Below, one piece after another: positions 17,116-26,292 of a stretch of 64,000 nt of DNA. The notes beneath the pieces were generated by a model. It was not told the DNA's origin, did no database searches, and saw only the letters and a list, made by a program, of their open reading frames with translations. The translations under genes were made by a program, and so were the position numbers. The stretch is from Bin87 sp965261195 (GTDB lineage Bacteria > Chloroflexota > Dehalococcoidia > Lucifugimonadales > UBA3495): NCBI GenBank assembly GCA_965261195.1, contig OZ253455.1, forward strand, positions 1 to 64,000, read 5' to 3'. The number at the start of each line of letters is the position of its first letter. Positions within the stretch are counted from its first letter, which is position 1.

Positions 17116-19035
17116 CTAGTTGGTGAGACTACCGTCCACCTTGTGCCCTGAAAGCACTCTTTCTTTGCCTATTCCATCGTTCACTGCATCCAGGCTGTTG
17201 CTGGTGCCCACGATGGAGTCGGTTGCCGCGTCGGGGTAGTCAAGTGGGTTCTTGTACAGGTAGATCCCGTCGGAATCCATTTCTGTTGCGAGAACGGTGT
17301 AGGAGAATACGAGAGTGTTCGTACCGTTACCGCTCACGTAGGTTGCGTATTCATCCCCTGTGCCACCGGTGATGCTGAAGCGCAGCCTGGGAGTCCCATT
17401 GACGGTTACCGCTTGATTGAAAACCACTCTAAAGGTGATCATGTCTCCTGCACCGTAAGTGTCGGAGTTAGTTCCGCCCACCGGGTCAGAGGTTACCTCT
17501 TGGGAGGCCGCTCGAGGATTTTGGTCGATGCGATGGTCTTCCAGCTTGCCGAATTCCGTGTGGTCAAGGTCTGCATCCAGGCCATTGTAAGTGCCGGTGA
17601 TTGAGTCGTCGCTATCGAGTCTCAGCGAGTCCTCGTTCCACCAGATGCCATCAGGGTCATCGTCGACGGTGCCGACCAGATAGGAGAACACCAACTCCTT
17701 GGTGCCGCTGCCACTCAAGTAGGACGCGAATTCATTGCTCGGCGCCGGCGTGGTCACGCTGAACTCCAGCTGGGGGTCGCCCACCACTGTCACCGGCAGT
17801 GAGAATTCCAACGTGAATTCTATCCGGTCACCCGGCGCGTACCAGGGTGGTACGGCCGGCTTCGACGAGACCCTGTGCGACAGCAATTGTGGGACCGCGT
17901 TGACATGATGTTCCTGGTCGTTGTTGATGCGATTATGAGACAGGTCCGCGTCCGCGTATGCTCTGATCGCGGTGCGCTCGAGCGACACGCCGTCGTCGTC
18001 GCGGTCATCGGCGACAACCGTGTAGCGGAACACCCATGAAGTCCTAGTGCTCGCTGACGGCACGTAGGTCATCTCGCGTTCGTTGTCGCCCACCTGCAGC
18101 ATCATCATGGGCGTCGGACCATCAAAGGTGACCGCCTGGTTGAGCGTCGCCGTTGCCTCGATCGTCTCGCCGGTCGCGTACATCCCGGAATGCGTCGGTG
18201 ACGACGTGAACTCTATGCTCTGTACGAAGTTTAACGACTGCAACTCAAAGCCTTGGATCTGGAGACCGCACGCGCGATCGAGTTGGCCACTCGTCACGCC
18301 TTCGTCTGATAATTGGTACGTGCGATAGATGATGGAGAAACCTGCCAGCGAGTCGCTGTCTACGCCAGTCTGGTGGGCTGTCTTGCAGCTAAGTGGCCCA
18401 ACGGAGAGTGCGGCCAGTGCGATGTGATAGGTGGTGTCTGGATCGAGCTTCACCCGTGACTGCGTACCGTAGTTCACAATTACGCCGTTGACGTTGATGA
18501 GATTATTGGCGGTCATAATCAGATTGTTGGGCTTGCGCTCGGTAGGAGTGCCGTTCGACGTGGAGTCATACACGCGAATCTCGGCATCGCCGTCGCTCAG
18601 AGGTCCGGTCACACCCCGATGTGCCGTGACGTCTTCGATCGCATAGCCGAACTCATGCGACCCCGTGACTAAGCCAGTCGATTGGGTGTAGGCTGCGCCT
18701 ATGGCCCCCACGACATTTCTGGTAAGGTTGCCGACCAGGAGCCGTGGCGTCGCGGTTCCGATGACCGAGGTGGCGGGTCCGGTCCTCATCTCTTCGGTGC
18801 CTTCGTCATCGTTGAACTGCACTTGCAGTTGTATCCGCTTGCCTACGTCGTTGTCCGTCAGCGTGTAAGTGTTCGAAACCTCCCCTGGGATGTCTGGTTG
18901 GATTCCTTCATCTACACGCTGCCACTGGTAATCAAATACTGGATTTGTCAGGCCGCTGACGTCAGCGATTCTCGCGGTATCACCTGTGAGAGTCGAGCCA
19001 ACTTTACGCTCACCACGTATCAGGGAGTTCCCCAT
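17116..19035 (-). CDS. C-terminal part of split surface protein: Ig-like and three SwmB-like repeats
   Basis: 639 aa with no signal peptide. The N-terminus (LIRGERKVGSTLTGDTARI, FDYQWQRVD) is an Ig-like domain. Then a choice-of-anchor-like region and three tandem ~110-aa beta repeats follow (SGMYATGETIEATATLNQAV; PPWYAPGDRIEFTLEFSLPV; SDTYGAGDMITFRVVFNQAV), the SwmB style. The frame extends upstream without an obvious start, and the residues before the ATG (NNSA) fit the usual linker, so this is probably not an independent gene but the tail of 19043-23098, separated by one extra A near 19046-19048. It would be extracellular; adhesive or structural role inferred. Confidence 0.7.
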   Translation of the reverse strand: MGNSLIRGERKVGSTLTGDTARIADVSGLTNPVFDYQWQRVDEGIQPDIPGEVSNTYTLTDNDVGKRIQLQVQFNDDEGTEEMRTGPATSVIGTATPRLLVGNLTRNVVGAIGAAYTQSTGLVTGSHEFGYAIEDVTAHRGVTGPLSDGDAEIRVYDSTSNGTPTERKPNNLIMTANNLINVNGVIVNYGTQSRVKLDPDTTYHIALAALSVGPLSCKTAHQTGVDSDSLAGFSIIYRTYQLSDEGVTSGQLDRACGLQIQGFELQSLNFVQSIEFTSSPTHSGMYATGETIEATATLNQAVTFDGPTPMMMLQVGDNEREMTYVPSASTRTSWVFRYTVVADDRDDDGVSLERTAIRAYADADLSHNRINNDQEHHVNAVPQLLSHRVSSKPAVPPWYAPGDRIEFTLEFSLPVTVVGDPQLEFSVTTPAPSNEFASYLSGSGTKELVFSYLVGTVDDDPDGIWWNEDSLRLDSDDSITGTYNGLDADLDHTEFGKLEDHRIDQNPRAASQEVTSDPVGGTNSDTYGAGDMITFRVVFNQAVTVNGTPRLRFSITGGTGDEYATYVSGNGTNTLVFSYTVLATEMDSDGIYLYKNPLDYPDAATDSIVGTSNSLDAVNDGIGKERVLSGHKVDGSLTN

Positions 19036-19042
19036 CGCCGAA

Positions 19043-22000
19043 TTATTTGGCGGTGATGGTCAGGGTGCCTTGCACACCCAGGAAGGGATTAACGGACCCG
19101 ATCGGGAAATGGGACCCTTGGGCGGAGACGGCGATGTAGTAGTCGTCGTCTGACGACGGGGTGAATTCGGTGGTGAGGTCGGTACACCACCCTTTCGTTT
19201 TACGCGGCCAGTCAAGGGTGGTGTCAGGGAGCAGGGTGCCGTCTGGGCTGTATATGCCTTCGATTCTACCCTGATGAAGACAGGCCACGTCGTAAACGAT
19301 TTCGTACGTCACGTCCGCTTTCAGGGCGACGCGGATCCAGTCTACGTCATCAGTTCTTGAACTCTCGGCGTTTCTGTCCGTACGCATCACGTAGTTCTGG
19401 AAACTTTCGCCCACATCGACGACGCCCGTCGTGGTGATGTCATCGGAGTAGTCGTCGCCAAGCATGGCAAGGGTGTACGGAACGTTGGAGCCGCCCCCGT
19501 ACCAACCCTCTATCGACACATAGTAGGTTCCTGCCGTATCTGTCCGGAAGGCGATGTTGTTGAGCCGGTCGACGGCTTGGTAGGCATTGTCCTTTTTCGC
19601 TATTAAACTGTTTCTGAGTTCCGTGCCAGCATCGTCGTAGATTCTCAACACGTTGAGCGTGGCAAACTTCTGGCCCTGATTGGCGGTGAATTGGTAATTG
19701 GTGTCGGCTTCGGCCGCGAAGGCGAACCAATCGACGTCATTACCGTGTTCATGTTGGCCCGTTACGCTGTAGTTCAGGGGCAAACGTGCGGTGGTGTTGA
19801 TGTCATCAGGTAGGTCTGCGATTGTGGGGAATATGTTGTACCCGAGTATCGTCATTTGCAGGCTATTGTGGGACGTGGGCGTGGTCCAGGCTCCACCATC
19901 TAGCCTGCTGACCCTATGGTCGCCAATGCTCCAATCCGCGTGCGACTCGGTGTCTTCGTCGTTGCTTGCGGTCTGTCGGACTCCGGCTGGTGCTAGGCTG
20001 GGGCTGGCGTTGACGTGCAGCCAATATAAAGTATCGGGTTGTAGCGTGACTTCACCGGATGTGGTGAACGTGATCAGCTGGGGAATGTTTGCGTCAGCTG
20101 TGATTGCCGTGGACATATTGAGACGGGCCAGGGTGGTCTCGCCGGGAAGGCCGGCGTTGTCTTCTCTTATGGTGATGTAGACGAGGGGAGATCCCGAAAG
20201 TTTGCTCAGGTATAACTGGATGCTCGTTAGGCGGTAGCCGAGTGCGTTGCTGCCCGTCGTGAACGGCATGGCAGTTTCGTGATTGTTGCGTGAAACAAAG
20301 CCTGCGTCGGCATCTCCAGCAACAGCAGGCTGCTCTAGGTTTGACACCAATATGGGCGGTATGACGTGCCCGAAGATCTTCATTTGCAGGATATTGCTGG
20401 CCGGGGGTGGGGGTGCGGCCCAGGCTCCTCCACCGCGCCTTTCAAGCCTGTCATTGCCAATGCGCCAATCCGCTTGAGACTCGGTGTCTTCGTCGTCGCT
20501 TGTGGTCTCTGGGAGTCCTGCTGGTCCTCCGGTGGTGTTGACGTACAACCAGAATTTGGTGCCGGGTTGCAGCGTTGCCTCATCGGGTGTGGTGAACGTG
20601 ATTAGCTGGAGAGTGGCTGTGAGTGTCGTGTCAGTGGTGAAGGTGTATAAGGCGGTCTCGCTGGGGACGCCTGCATTGTCTGCTCGTATGGAGACCTGTG
20701 GGGTGGAAACTGAGATTCCCTCTTTTCTCATCTCTAACTGGATACTCGTTAGGTGGTAGCCGGCCGCGTTGGTGCCTGTCGTGAACGGCATGGCTAGTTC
20801 GCGTTGGGTGCCGAAGCTCAGGCCTGCAATGGCACCTTCAGGAGCAGAAGTCTGTCCCAGGTTTGAAACCAGGGTGTCAACGGGTTCTGGCGGTGCGACG
20901 TGCCCGAGTATCTTCATTCGCGGGCTATTGTTGGCCGTGTCTGCGGTCCAGGCTCCACCATCTGTTCTGGTAACCTTGGCGTCGCCAATGCTCCAACCGG
21001 CTTGCGATTCGGTGTCTTCGTCGTCGCTTGCAGTCTGTCCGATTGCGAGATTTCCTCCGGTGGCATTGACGTGTAGCCAATATGTAGTATTGGGTCGTAA
21101 CGTGATTTCATCGGTCGTGGTGAACGTGACTAGCTCCCAGCTACCGGTGATCGCCGTGGAGGTGGTGAGGGTGTACAGGGCGGTGTCACTGGGGAATCCC
21201 CCGCTGTCGGCCCGGATGGAGACGTGTGGGTTGGTAGTGTCGGCGTTGTCTGAGTTCAGATAAAACTGCGCACTGGTTATGTGGTAGCCGGTCGCGTTGG
21301 GTCCCGTGGTGAACTGCAGGGCAATTTCGCGTTGGGCGCCTATATGCAGGCCTGCATAGGCAGTGTTAGAAGACGTCTGTCCCAGATTTGAAACCAAGGG
21401 TTCGGGCGGTATGACGTGCCCGAAGATCTTCATTTGCAGGATATTGCTGGCCGGGGGTGGGGGTGCGGCCCAGGCTCCTCCACCACGCCTTTCAAGCCTG
21501 TCGTTGCCAATGCGCCAATCCGCTTGAGACTCGGTGTCTTCGTCGTCGCTTGTGGTCTCTGGGAGTCCTGCTGGTCCTCCGGTGGTGTTGACGTACAACC
21601 AGAATTTGGTGCTGGGTTGCAGCGTTGCCTCATCGGGTGTGGTGAACGTGATTAGCTGGAGAGTGGCTGTGAGTGTCGTGTCAGTGGTGAAGGTGTATAA
21701 GGCGGTCTCGCTGGGGACGCCTGCATTGTCTGCTCGTATGGAGACCTGTGGGGTGGAAACCGAGATTCCCTCTTTTCTCATCTCTAACTGGATACTCGTT
21801 AGGTGGTAGCCGGCCGCGTTGGTGCCTGTCGTGAACGGCATGGCTAGTTCGCGTTGGGTGCCGAAGCTCAGGCCTGCAATGGCACCTTCAGGAGCAGAAG
21901 TCTGTCCCAGGTTTGAAACCAGGGTGTTTTCGCTGGATTCATGCCGTGCGGTTATGAGGACTTCTTCTCCCTTTGCCGCCGGCACAGTCGCGGTGAGCGT

Positions 22001-23098
22001 GTTCGACAGGTCGCTCAACCCCGAGGCGTTGCGGGCCTTCACGGCGTAGGTGTGGGTCTGGCCTGCCGGGGGCGTCTCGTCGGTGTAGCTGGTCGAAGTC
22101 GAGCCGGTGTCGTCCTCTATGACCACCAGGGAGTCGGCCTTGGGGCCGCGCAATATCTGATAACCAGTGATGGAATCATTCGAGGGGTCCGACCAAAACA
22201 GAAAGACTTGACTTGCCGGACTGACGGCGGCGCCCGTCATGTTGATGGCCATGGGCAGCGGCAGCTTGACCCGGGCGGTGGTTTCCGTCCACGGCCCGTT
22301 CCATGGGCTGGCGGCGTCCTCGCCGTCCGTGTAACGTGCCCTTACCCTGACGTTGTAGTCGGTGTCGTAGTCGAGGCCGGCGAGCGTATGCGGGGTCGTA
22401 GTCGGGTGGGCGTTGCCGGCTTCCGCGGTGTCGGCGGGATAGTCCTCGGAGCTCTTGGCCCAGTTCACGTGGTAGTCCGTCGGGGCAGCGTTTGGTGCCG
22501 CTGGGGGATCCCAGGTGAGCACGAGTTGGCCGGCGTCGTCGTCGGTGGCCGCGAGGGTGTCTATGGTTCCCGGTGCGGGCGTGGGCTCGGGCGAAGGTTC
22601 AGGGGTGGGCGTCTCGGCCGGTTCTCCGGCTACCGTGATGGTGGCTTCTGCCCATGGTCCGCTCCATGACTTGCCTTCGTGTTCGCCTCTGTAGTAGCGG
22701 GCACGCATGCGGATTTTGTACTCGGTGTCGTGGGCGAGGTCCGTGATGGTGGTGGCGGTGGCGGTTTCCGCCGTATAGACGTGTCCGTTGTTGACCTTCC
22801 ATGACGTGTAGTCCTCGGTGGACTTGGCCCAGTCAACGCGGTAGTCGGTGGGCGTGGGGCTGGCCGTTTCCCAGGACACCGTCAGGGTGCCGGGCGCGTC
22901 GCTGGTGAGCGTGAGGCCCGTTATGGCGCCGTCGGCCGTTTGGGCCTGGGCACTTGAGAAGTAGAACGTGCTGATGGCAACGGCGGCCAGCAGGATGGCG
23001 GCCAGAAAAACCCAGCGCCAGGACTGGAACGCCTTGGTGTCCAGGCTCTTTTCAGAGGCGGGTTGTCCGGTATGGGTTGGTGGGAAATGGGGATTCAT
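19043..23098 (-). CDS. Giant surface protein: FN3 domains, four anchor-type repeats, two PPC-like domains
   Basis: 1,351 aa. A membrane/signal segment spans about residues 30-52 (VFLAAILLAAVAISTFYF, then SSAQAQ). Three FN3 domains follow (about 57-155, 180-285 and 285-375), the first two separated by a Pro/Thr/Glu-rich linker (TPTPEPSPEPTPAPG). Four ~170-aa repeats start LVSNLGQ at about 390, 566, 740 and 916; units 1 and 3 are nearly identical even as DNA. Two PPC-like domains (DVDWFAFAAEADTNYQF; DVDWIRVALKADVTYEI) end the protein. It is presumably secreted and displayed. The stop at 19043 is followed one frame over by a matching Ig-like domain, so the protein was probably ~1,990 aa. Confidence 0.8.
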   Translation of the reverse strand: MNPHFPPTHTGQPASEKSLDTKAFQSWRWVFLAAILLAAVAISTFYFSSAQAQTADGAITGLTLTSDAPGTLTVSWETASPTPTDYRVDWAKSTEDYTSWKVNNGHVYTAETATATTITDLAHDTEYKIRMRARYYRGEHEGKSWSGPWAEATITVAGEPAETPTPEPSPEPTPAPGTIDTLAATDDDAGQLVLTWDPPAAPNAAPTDYHVNWAKSSEDYPADTAEAGNAHPTTTPHTLAGLDYDTDYNVRVRARYTDGEDAASPWNGPWTETTARVKLPLPMAINMTGAAVSPASQVFLFWSDPSNDSITGYQILRGPKADSLVVIEDDTGSTSTSYTDETPPAGQTHTYAVKARNASGLSDLSNTLTATVPAAKGEEVLITARHESSENTLVSNLGQTSAPEGAIAGLSFGTQRELAMPFTTGTNAAGYHLTSIQLEMRKEGISVSTPQVSIRADNAGVPSETALYTFTTDTTLTATLQLITFTTPDEATLQPSTKFWLYVNTTGGPAGLPETTSDDEDTESQADWRIGNDRLERRGGGAWAAPPPPASNILQMKIFGHVIPPEPLVSNLGQTSSNTAYAGLHIGAQREIALQFTTGPNATGYHITSAQFYLNSDNADTTNPHVSIRADSGGFPSDTALYTLTTSTAITGSWELVTFTTTDEITLRPNTTYWLHVNATGGNLAIGQTASDDEDTESQAGWSIGDAKVTRTDGGAWTADTANNSPRMKILGHVAPPEPVDTLVSNLGQTSAPEGAIAGLSFGTQRELAMPFTTGTNAAGYHLTSIQLEMRKEGISVSTPQVSIRADNAGVPSETALYTFTTDTTLTATLQLITFTTPDEATLQPGTKFWLYVNTTGGPAGLPETTSDDEDTESQADWRIGNDRLERRGGGAWAAPPPPASNILQMKIFGHVIPPILVSNLEQPAVAGDADAGFVSRNNHETAMPFTTGSNALGYRLTSIQLYLSKLSGSPLVYITIREDNAGLPGETTLARLNMSTAITADANIPQLITFTTSGEVTLQPDTLYWLHVNASPSLAPAGVRQTASNDEDTESHADWSIGDHRVSRLDGGAWTTPTSHNSLQMTILGYNIFPTIADLPDDINTTARLPLNYSVTGQHEHGNDVDWFAFAAEADTNYQFTANQGQKFATLNVLRIYDDAGTELRNSLIAKKDNAYQAVDRLNNIAFRTDTAGTYYVSIEGWYGGGSNVPYTLAMLGDDYSDDITTTGVVDVGESFQNYVMRTDRNAESSRTDDVDWIRVALKADVTYEIVYDVACLHQGRIEGIYSPDGTLLPDTTLDWPRKTKGWCTDLTTEFTPSSDDDYYIAVSAQGSHFPIGSVNPFLGVQGTLTITAK
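20362..20877 (-). repeat. Near-identical 516-bp coding repeat, unit 3 copy
   Basis: This segment matches 21412-21927 at an exact offset of 1,050 bp, with only about four substitutions seen by eye (for example CCG/CCA and GCC/GCT), most of them silent. Such identity inside a coding repeat points to recent duplication or gene conversion and is also a risk for assembly collapse or expansion. Confidence 0.85.
21412..21927 (-). repeat. Near-identical 516-bp coding repeat, unit 1 copy
   Basis: Partner of 20362-20877. It encodes the first LVSNLGQ unit of the surface protein. The intervening unit 2 is clearly diverged in both protein and DNA, so units 1 and 3 were homogenised without unit 2, or a unit 1+2 pair was duplicated and one half later diverged. 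Confidence 0.85.
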
Positions 23099-23193
23099 AA
23101 TTGGGGTCCTTTTAGGTTGGTTGCCTTCCGTAACTCTGAGTTTTTGTTAGGGCTTTGCAAAAACAGAGGCGTCGACGACGGCGTCGGGTTAGA

Positions 23194-23253
23194 GTGGTGA
23201 ATTCCGTCAAACGTAAGAGGATCTCTCAATCGTCATTTGACGAAATTCACCAC
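23194..23253. repeat. 18-bp inverted repeat
   Basis: GTGGTGAATTCCGTCAAA at 23194-23211 and its inverse at 23236-23253 (one mismatch) surround a 24-nt loop. It lies 96 bp upstream of the surface protein gene and overlaps the end of a possible small ORF. It may be a terminator of that ORF or an operator in front of the surface protein gene. Confidence 0.5.
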
Positions 23254-23412
23254 TAAAACCGGCTGAGGTTCCTTTCTTTGGGAAGGTGCTTGCACAACGT
23301 CTTGCTTGCCCGGCGGAGTTATAACCCCATTTGCAGACTTGGAACCGCCGAGTACCCCGGGCCGCTGTCCAGGAGACGGTCGGCGAGCGAGCTCTTCAGA
23401 CCGTTTTTTCAT
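23233..23412 (-). CDS. Possible small protein, 59 aa
   Basis: A short ORF from ATG at 23412 (MKKRSEELARRPSPG, ending VLVVNFVK). The ribosome site is weak (AGG only). It is bounded by two strong hairpins, at 23433-23474 upstream and 23194-23253 at its 3' end, which suggests a defined small unit. The product is basic, without recognisable motif. It could be a small expressed protein or a chance frame. Confidence 0.3.
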   Translation of the reverse strand: MKKRSEELARRPSPGQRPGVLGGSKSANGVITPPGKQDVVQAPSQRKEPQPVLVVNFVK

Positions 23413-23432
23413 GGCTGACCTAACTGGCCAAA

Positions 23433-23474
23433 AGCACAGACGGCGCGTCAATTCTTTGACGCGCCGTCTGTGCT
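23433..23474. terminator. Perfect 19-bp-arm hairpin
   Basis: AGCACAGACGGCGCGTCAA is followed after four bases by its exact inverse. A run of A residues (23430-23433) precedes it on the plus strand but no T-run of note follows. The perfect arms suggest selection, as a bidirectional terminator or recombination/protein site. The region 23,475-23,800 shows no gene. Confidence 0.55.
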
Positions 23475-23809
23475 GAAACGCTCTGGTGAAGCGGACTACG
23501 CCGTCCGCAACATCCCGAACCGGGACACATAGAGCCTTTCTTCACTATCTGAGCCAGCGCTATGGCGCTGAACATCGCCGTCGACAGCATTCGTGCTTCT
23601 CTTTTGAACGGAAAGATTCAGGTTGCTTGTTGGAGCCAAGCAATGCCCTGCGTTAGTTCCGCTTGGTCGCTGGGTGGCCTATTCTAGTGCGAATAACCTA
23701 GACCAGTCAACGAGTCGGCAGCGTATTAACTAGTGATAGCACGATAGTTGTTCGTGGTGGGGAGTGCTCCCGACATTAGGGGGGGCAGGTGGGCGCTCTG
23801 GTCTCAACA

Positions 23810-23960
23810 GGGCATATTACCTATAGATCGGACTATGGGCGGGTATTACGTTTCCCCGAGAACGTCGAGATCAGCCCTCGTGAGGCGTGCCTGACTCAGC
23901 GTGAGCGGCAGGTGCTGTCTTATCTGGCGCTGGCCTGGGAGACCGGGTACATCTAGGACG
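23810..23960 (+). pseudogene. LuxR-type regulator relic
   Basis: The plus strand reads REVLSYLALAWETGYI followed by a stop, matching the LuxR HTH of the gene at 27674-28577 (LEVLSYLALGWETKYI). Directly upstream, CATATTACCTATAGATCGG and GGTATTACGTTTCC match the region upstream of that gene (27610-27655). So the promoter and a piece of the HTH survive while the PAS part between them has been deleted. From 23,960 to 24,490 there are only scattered ORFs without support. Confidence 0.6.
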
Positions 23961-24486
23961 CCGGCAACTTTAGGGGCATGGTCCTTCAGGACTCAGAGCT
24001 TGAGACGGGTTTGCTCTCCGGCGTCCATCAGTCGCGGCACAGCGCCAAGTCGTGGTTCCGTTTCTGCGCTTGAGCCGCTGTGCGGCCCTTCTCTGGCTTC
24101 AAGGCATGGATTTCCCACCGAACCCGTTTGAGGCCTTCATCGCTCTCGAGCCACCGTTGGCGCCTTTTCGACATTTGCCGGCGTGTCCAGCGGCAGGTCG
24201 GGCAATGTCCGCTGGAAGGTGTGCCTGGGGTTGTCGCCCACAAGTTGGCGCCCGTGCAACGGCCCGCTTACTGTCTGCCATCGGTCTCCTACTGCCGGTG
24301 TCGTGGAATGTGAGATCACGGATTGGTGGATTGCCAGAGTGGTCGGCTTGCTGTCAGTGCTGCCGTTCGCTAATTTCACTGGACGGGCACAGTGCAGTTG
24401 CTGGCATATGTTGTCCGCCCGCCGAGCACGCTATGGTGCGTGTCCGGTCCAATAGTAAAGCGGCCGGTAGGACGGTCTCGAACCTG

Positions 24487-24600
24487 GATTAACGAGCGTC
24501 GTCCGGATCAACGATTTCCGCCTCGCTAGTTCCAACCACGAATTTGCTCTCGGCTTTCAGTTCTTCTATGTCCAGAATCTCAATTACTGCAAACAGCGCT
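24487..24600 (-). repeat. Duplicated gene tail
   Basis: Minus-strand translation gives LDIEELKAESKFVVGTSEAE and a stop, homologous to LDIEEVKAEGEFVVGTGAAE inside the gene at 24584-25903 (DNA about 24,901-24,990). It is a second copy of the same C-terminal coding segment placed just past the present stop and out of frame. It may be the original 3' end displaced by an inserted ~300-bp segment, or the tail of a deleted paralogue. Confidence 0.6.
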
Positions 24601-25903
24601 GTGGGACTTCATCCCCGACTAATCTGACCCAGTCCTCACGATAGTCAAAAGCACTGGAAGATATGTCGGACAAAGTGGGGAGAAGATCTTGACCCAACTG
24701 GTCGGCCGCGTAGTCAAATCTGCACGCGCAGAAATCCTCTCGGAATCCAGCTGGCCTATTCACGCAATCTTCTATCCACTCACTGCGTGATGCTACTGGG
24801 AAACGCGCTGTTGGCGTAGGCTGCAACACCGAATCGGCGCGATCTGCTGTCGCTGGCTCAGAGCTACGAATTTGGTCGCGGTTTGAGCGGCCAGCGTTCG
24901 TACCGACGAATTCTGCCGCGCCGGTCCCGACCACGAATTCGCCCTCGGCTTTCACTTCTTCTATGTCCAGTTCAAGGGCAAGTTCGGCGAACAGTTTTTC
25001 AAGCAGGTCGTCGATCTCAACGTCACCCTCCGCCCCTGAGGCGGCGCGCTCCGAGCTGAACATCACGGCGTATGACGCCGGTATGGCTTCGCTGTCGTCG
25101 CTTTCCCCCAGGGCAAAAGCAAACCCCTGGCAACGGTTGATGGGGCAATCGTCGGAGACGACCGCCATCTGAAGCCAACCGCCGTCGGTCTGGTCCAGAA
25201 TTCGCTTGATGTCGCTGCTCCCATCGTCCGCCAGTTTCCCGGGATCACGACTCTTGTACGTGAGCATATCTTCCAGGTCGTCCTGGCGTTCGAGTGCGAA
25301 AACTAAGTACCCGTCTTTTTCAAACAGCGCCACGGCCGGGAAGTCCTCGCCAGGACACTCCCATAATTCAAAACCGCGGTAATCGTCGTCTTCGCAGTCC
25401 AGCCCGTCTTCGAGCTCTTCGCGGATGACGTCGAAGTCGAAATCTCCTTGTACAATTTCCAGAGAATCGGCGTTGCGTTGGTCAGTTACGAAAGCCACTA
25501 GCGAGACGTCGTCGCCATCTATGTCAATTTTCTCGTAAGTGCTGGAGGACAGCCCGGAGCCATCGGAATCCTCGTCTTCGTCTTCCATGTACTCGACATA
25601 GTCCTCGGGGACGTCGCCGTTCAAAATGGCTTCATGGTCGCCGATAAGAACCAATCCGGCACTGGCGGGAATGTAGCTCAGCACGCCGCCGCCTCCAGAG
25701 GCGCCACCGCTGGCCCCGCCAATGATGCCCGTAACAAACAGTACGATCACCACGATGACAGCCACTAGCGCTACGCCGCCACCGGCGCCGCCGATGATGA
25801 GCGCTCTGTTGGGGATGTTGAACGTCGAGCCGCCCGACTGGTTATTTTGGGGCTCTTCGGGGGTTCCATTCTGAGGCTCTTCGGGGGTTCCATTGGTAGC
25901 CAT
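24584..25903 (-). CDS. Membrane-anchored acidic protein, 439 aa
   Basis: The start at 25903 (MATNGTPEEPQNG, with a repeated GTPEEPQN) is chosen; the upstream ORF extension has non-coding composition. A transmembrane helix at ~32-56 (GGGVALVAVIVVIVLFVTGI) is followed by a Gly-rich linker and a large very acidic domain (EYMEDEDEDSDGSG, DDLEDMLTYKSRDPGKL). This resembles DUF3352-like extracytoplasmic proteins (YIPASAGLVLIGDHEA), tentative. The last ~100 residues, with CVNRPAGFREDFCACRFDYA, seem to replace an older tail (see 24487-24600). It is followed in the order of transcription by nothing clear; the PH-domain gene lies 390 bp upstream on the same strand. Confidence 0.65.
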   Translation of the reverse strand: MATNGTPEEPQNGTPEEPQNNQSGGSTFNIPNRALIIGGAGGGVALVAVIVVIVLFVTGIIGGASGGASGGGGVLSYIPASAGLVLIGDHEAILNGDVPEDYVEYMEDEDEDSDGSGLSSSTYEKIDIDGDDVSLVAFVTDQRNADSLEIVQGDFDFDVIREELEDGLDCEDDDYRGFELWECPGEDFPAVALFEKDGYLVFALERQDDLEDMLTYKSRDPGKLADDGSSDIKRILDQTDGGWLQMAVVSDDCPINRCQGFAFALGESDDSEAIPASYAVMFSSERAASGAEGDVEIDDLLEKLFAELALELDIEEVKAEGEFVVGTGAAEFVGTNAGRSNRDQIRSSEPATADRADSVLQPTPTARFPVASRSEWIEDCVNRPAGFREDFCACRFDYAADQLGQDLLPTLSDISSSAFDYREDWVRLVGDEVPQRCLQ

Positions 25904-26292
25904 TTTGAAAGTGCCCTCCGGTGTTGTTCTGGTTCTGGTGGTGGGTAGGTCAAAGTTGGTGCGGTCGCTGTAAGCGCTCCCGCAGGGTGGAGTTCCATTG
26001 CCCAGAGCGTTTCGCTCCGACGGCGTAGGTCCAGCGTTGCCAGCAGGTGAGTGCAGGCATGGCTGCGAATGCCAGCAGTGGGACTCCCCAACCGACGTGT
26101 GGGTGCTCCAGCATGTCTCTGCGCAGTGGCGGGGAAGCAAAGTTCCGACGGTCCTAGCCGAGGCCGACACGGTGCGGTGGCGACGGTGCAGGGTGACTTG
26201 GGTGCGGGTCCAGAATGGTCGGCGTGCCGACGGCGGCCACTACCTCCAGCGCGCCGACCGGAGCAGTGAACTGGTTTTCGAGCGGTCTGGCG

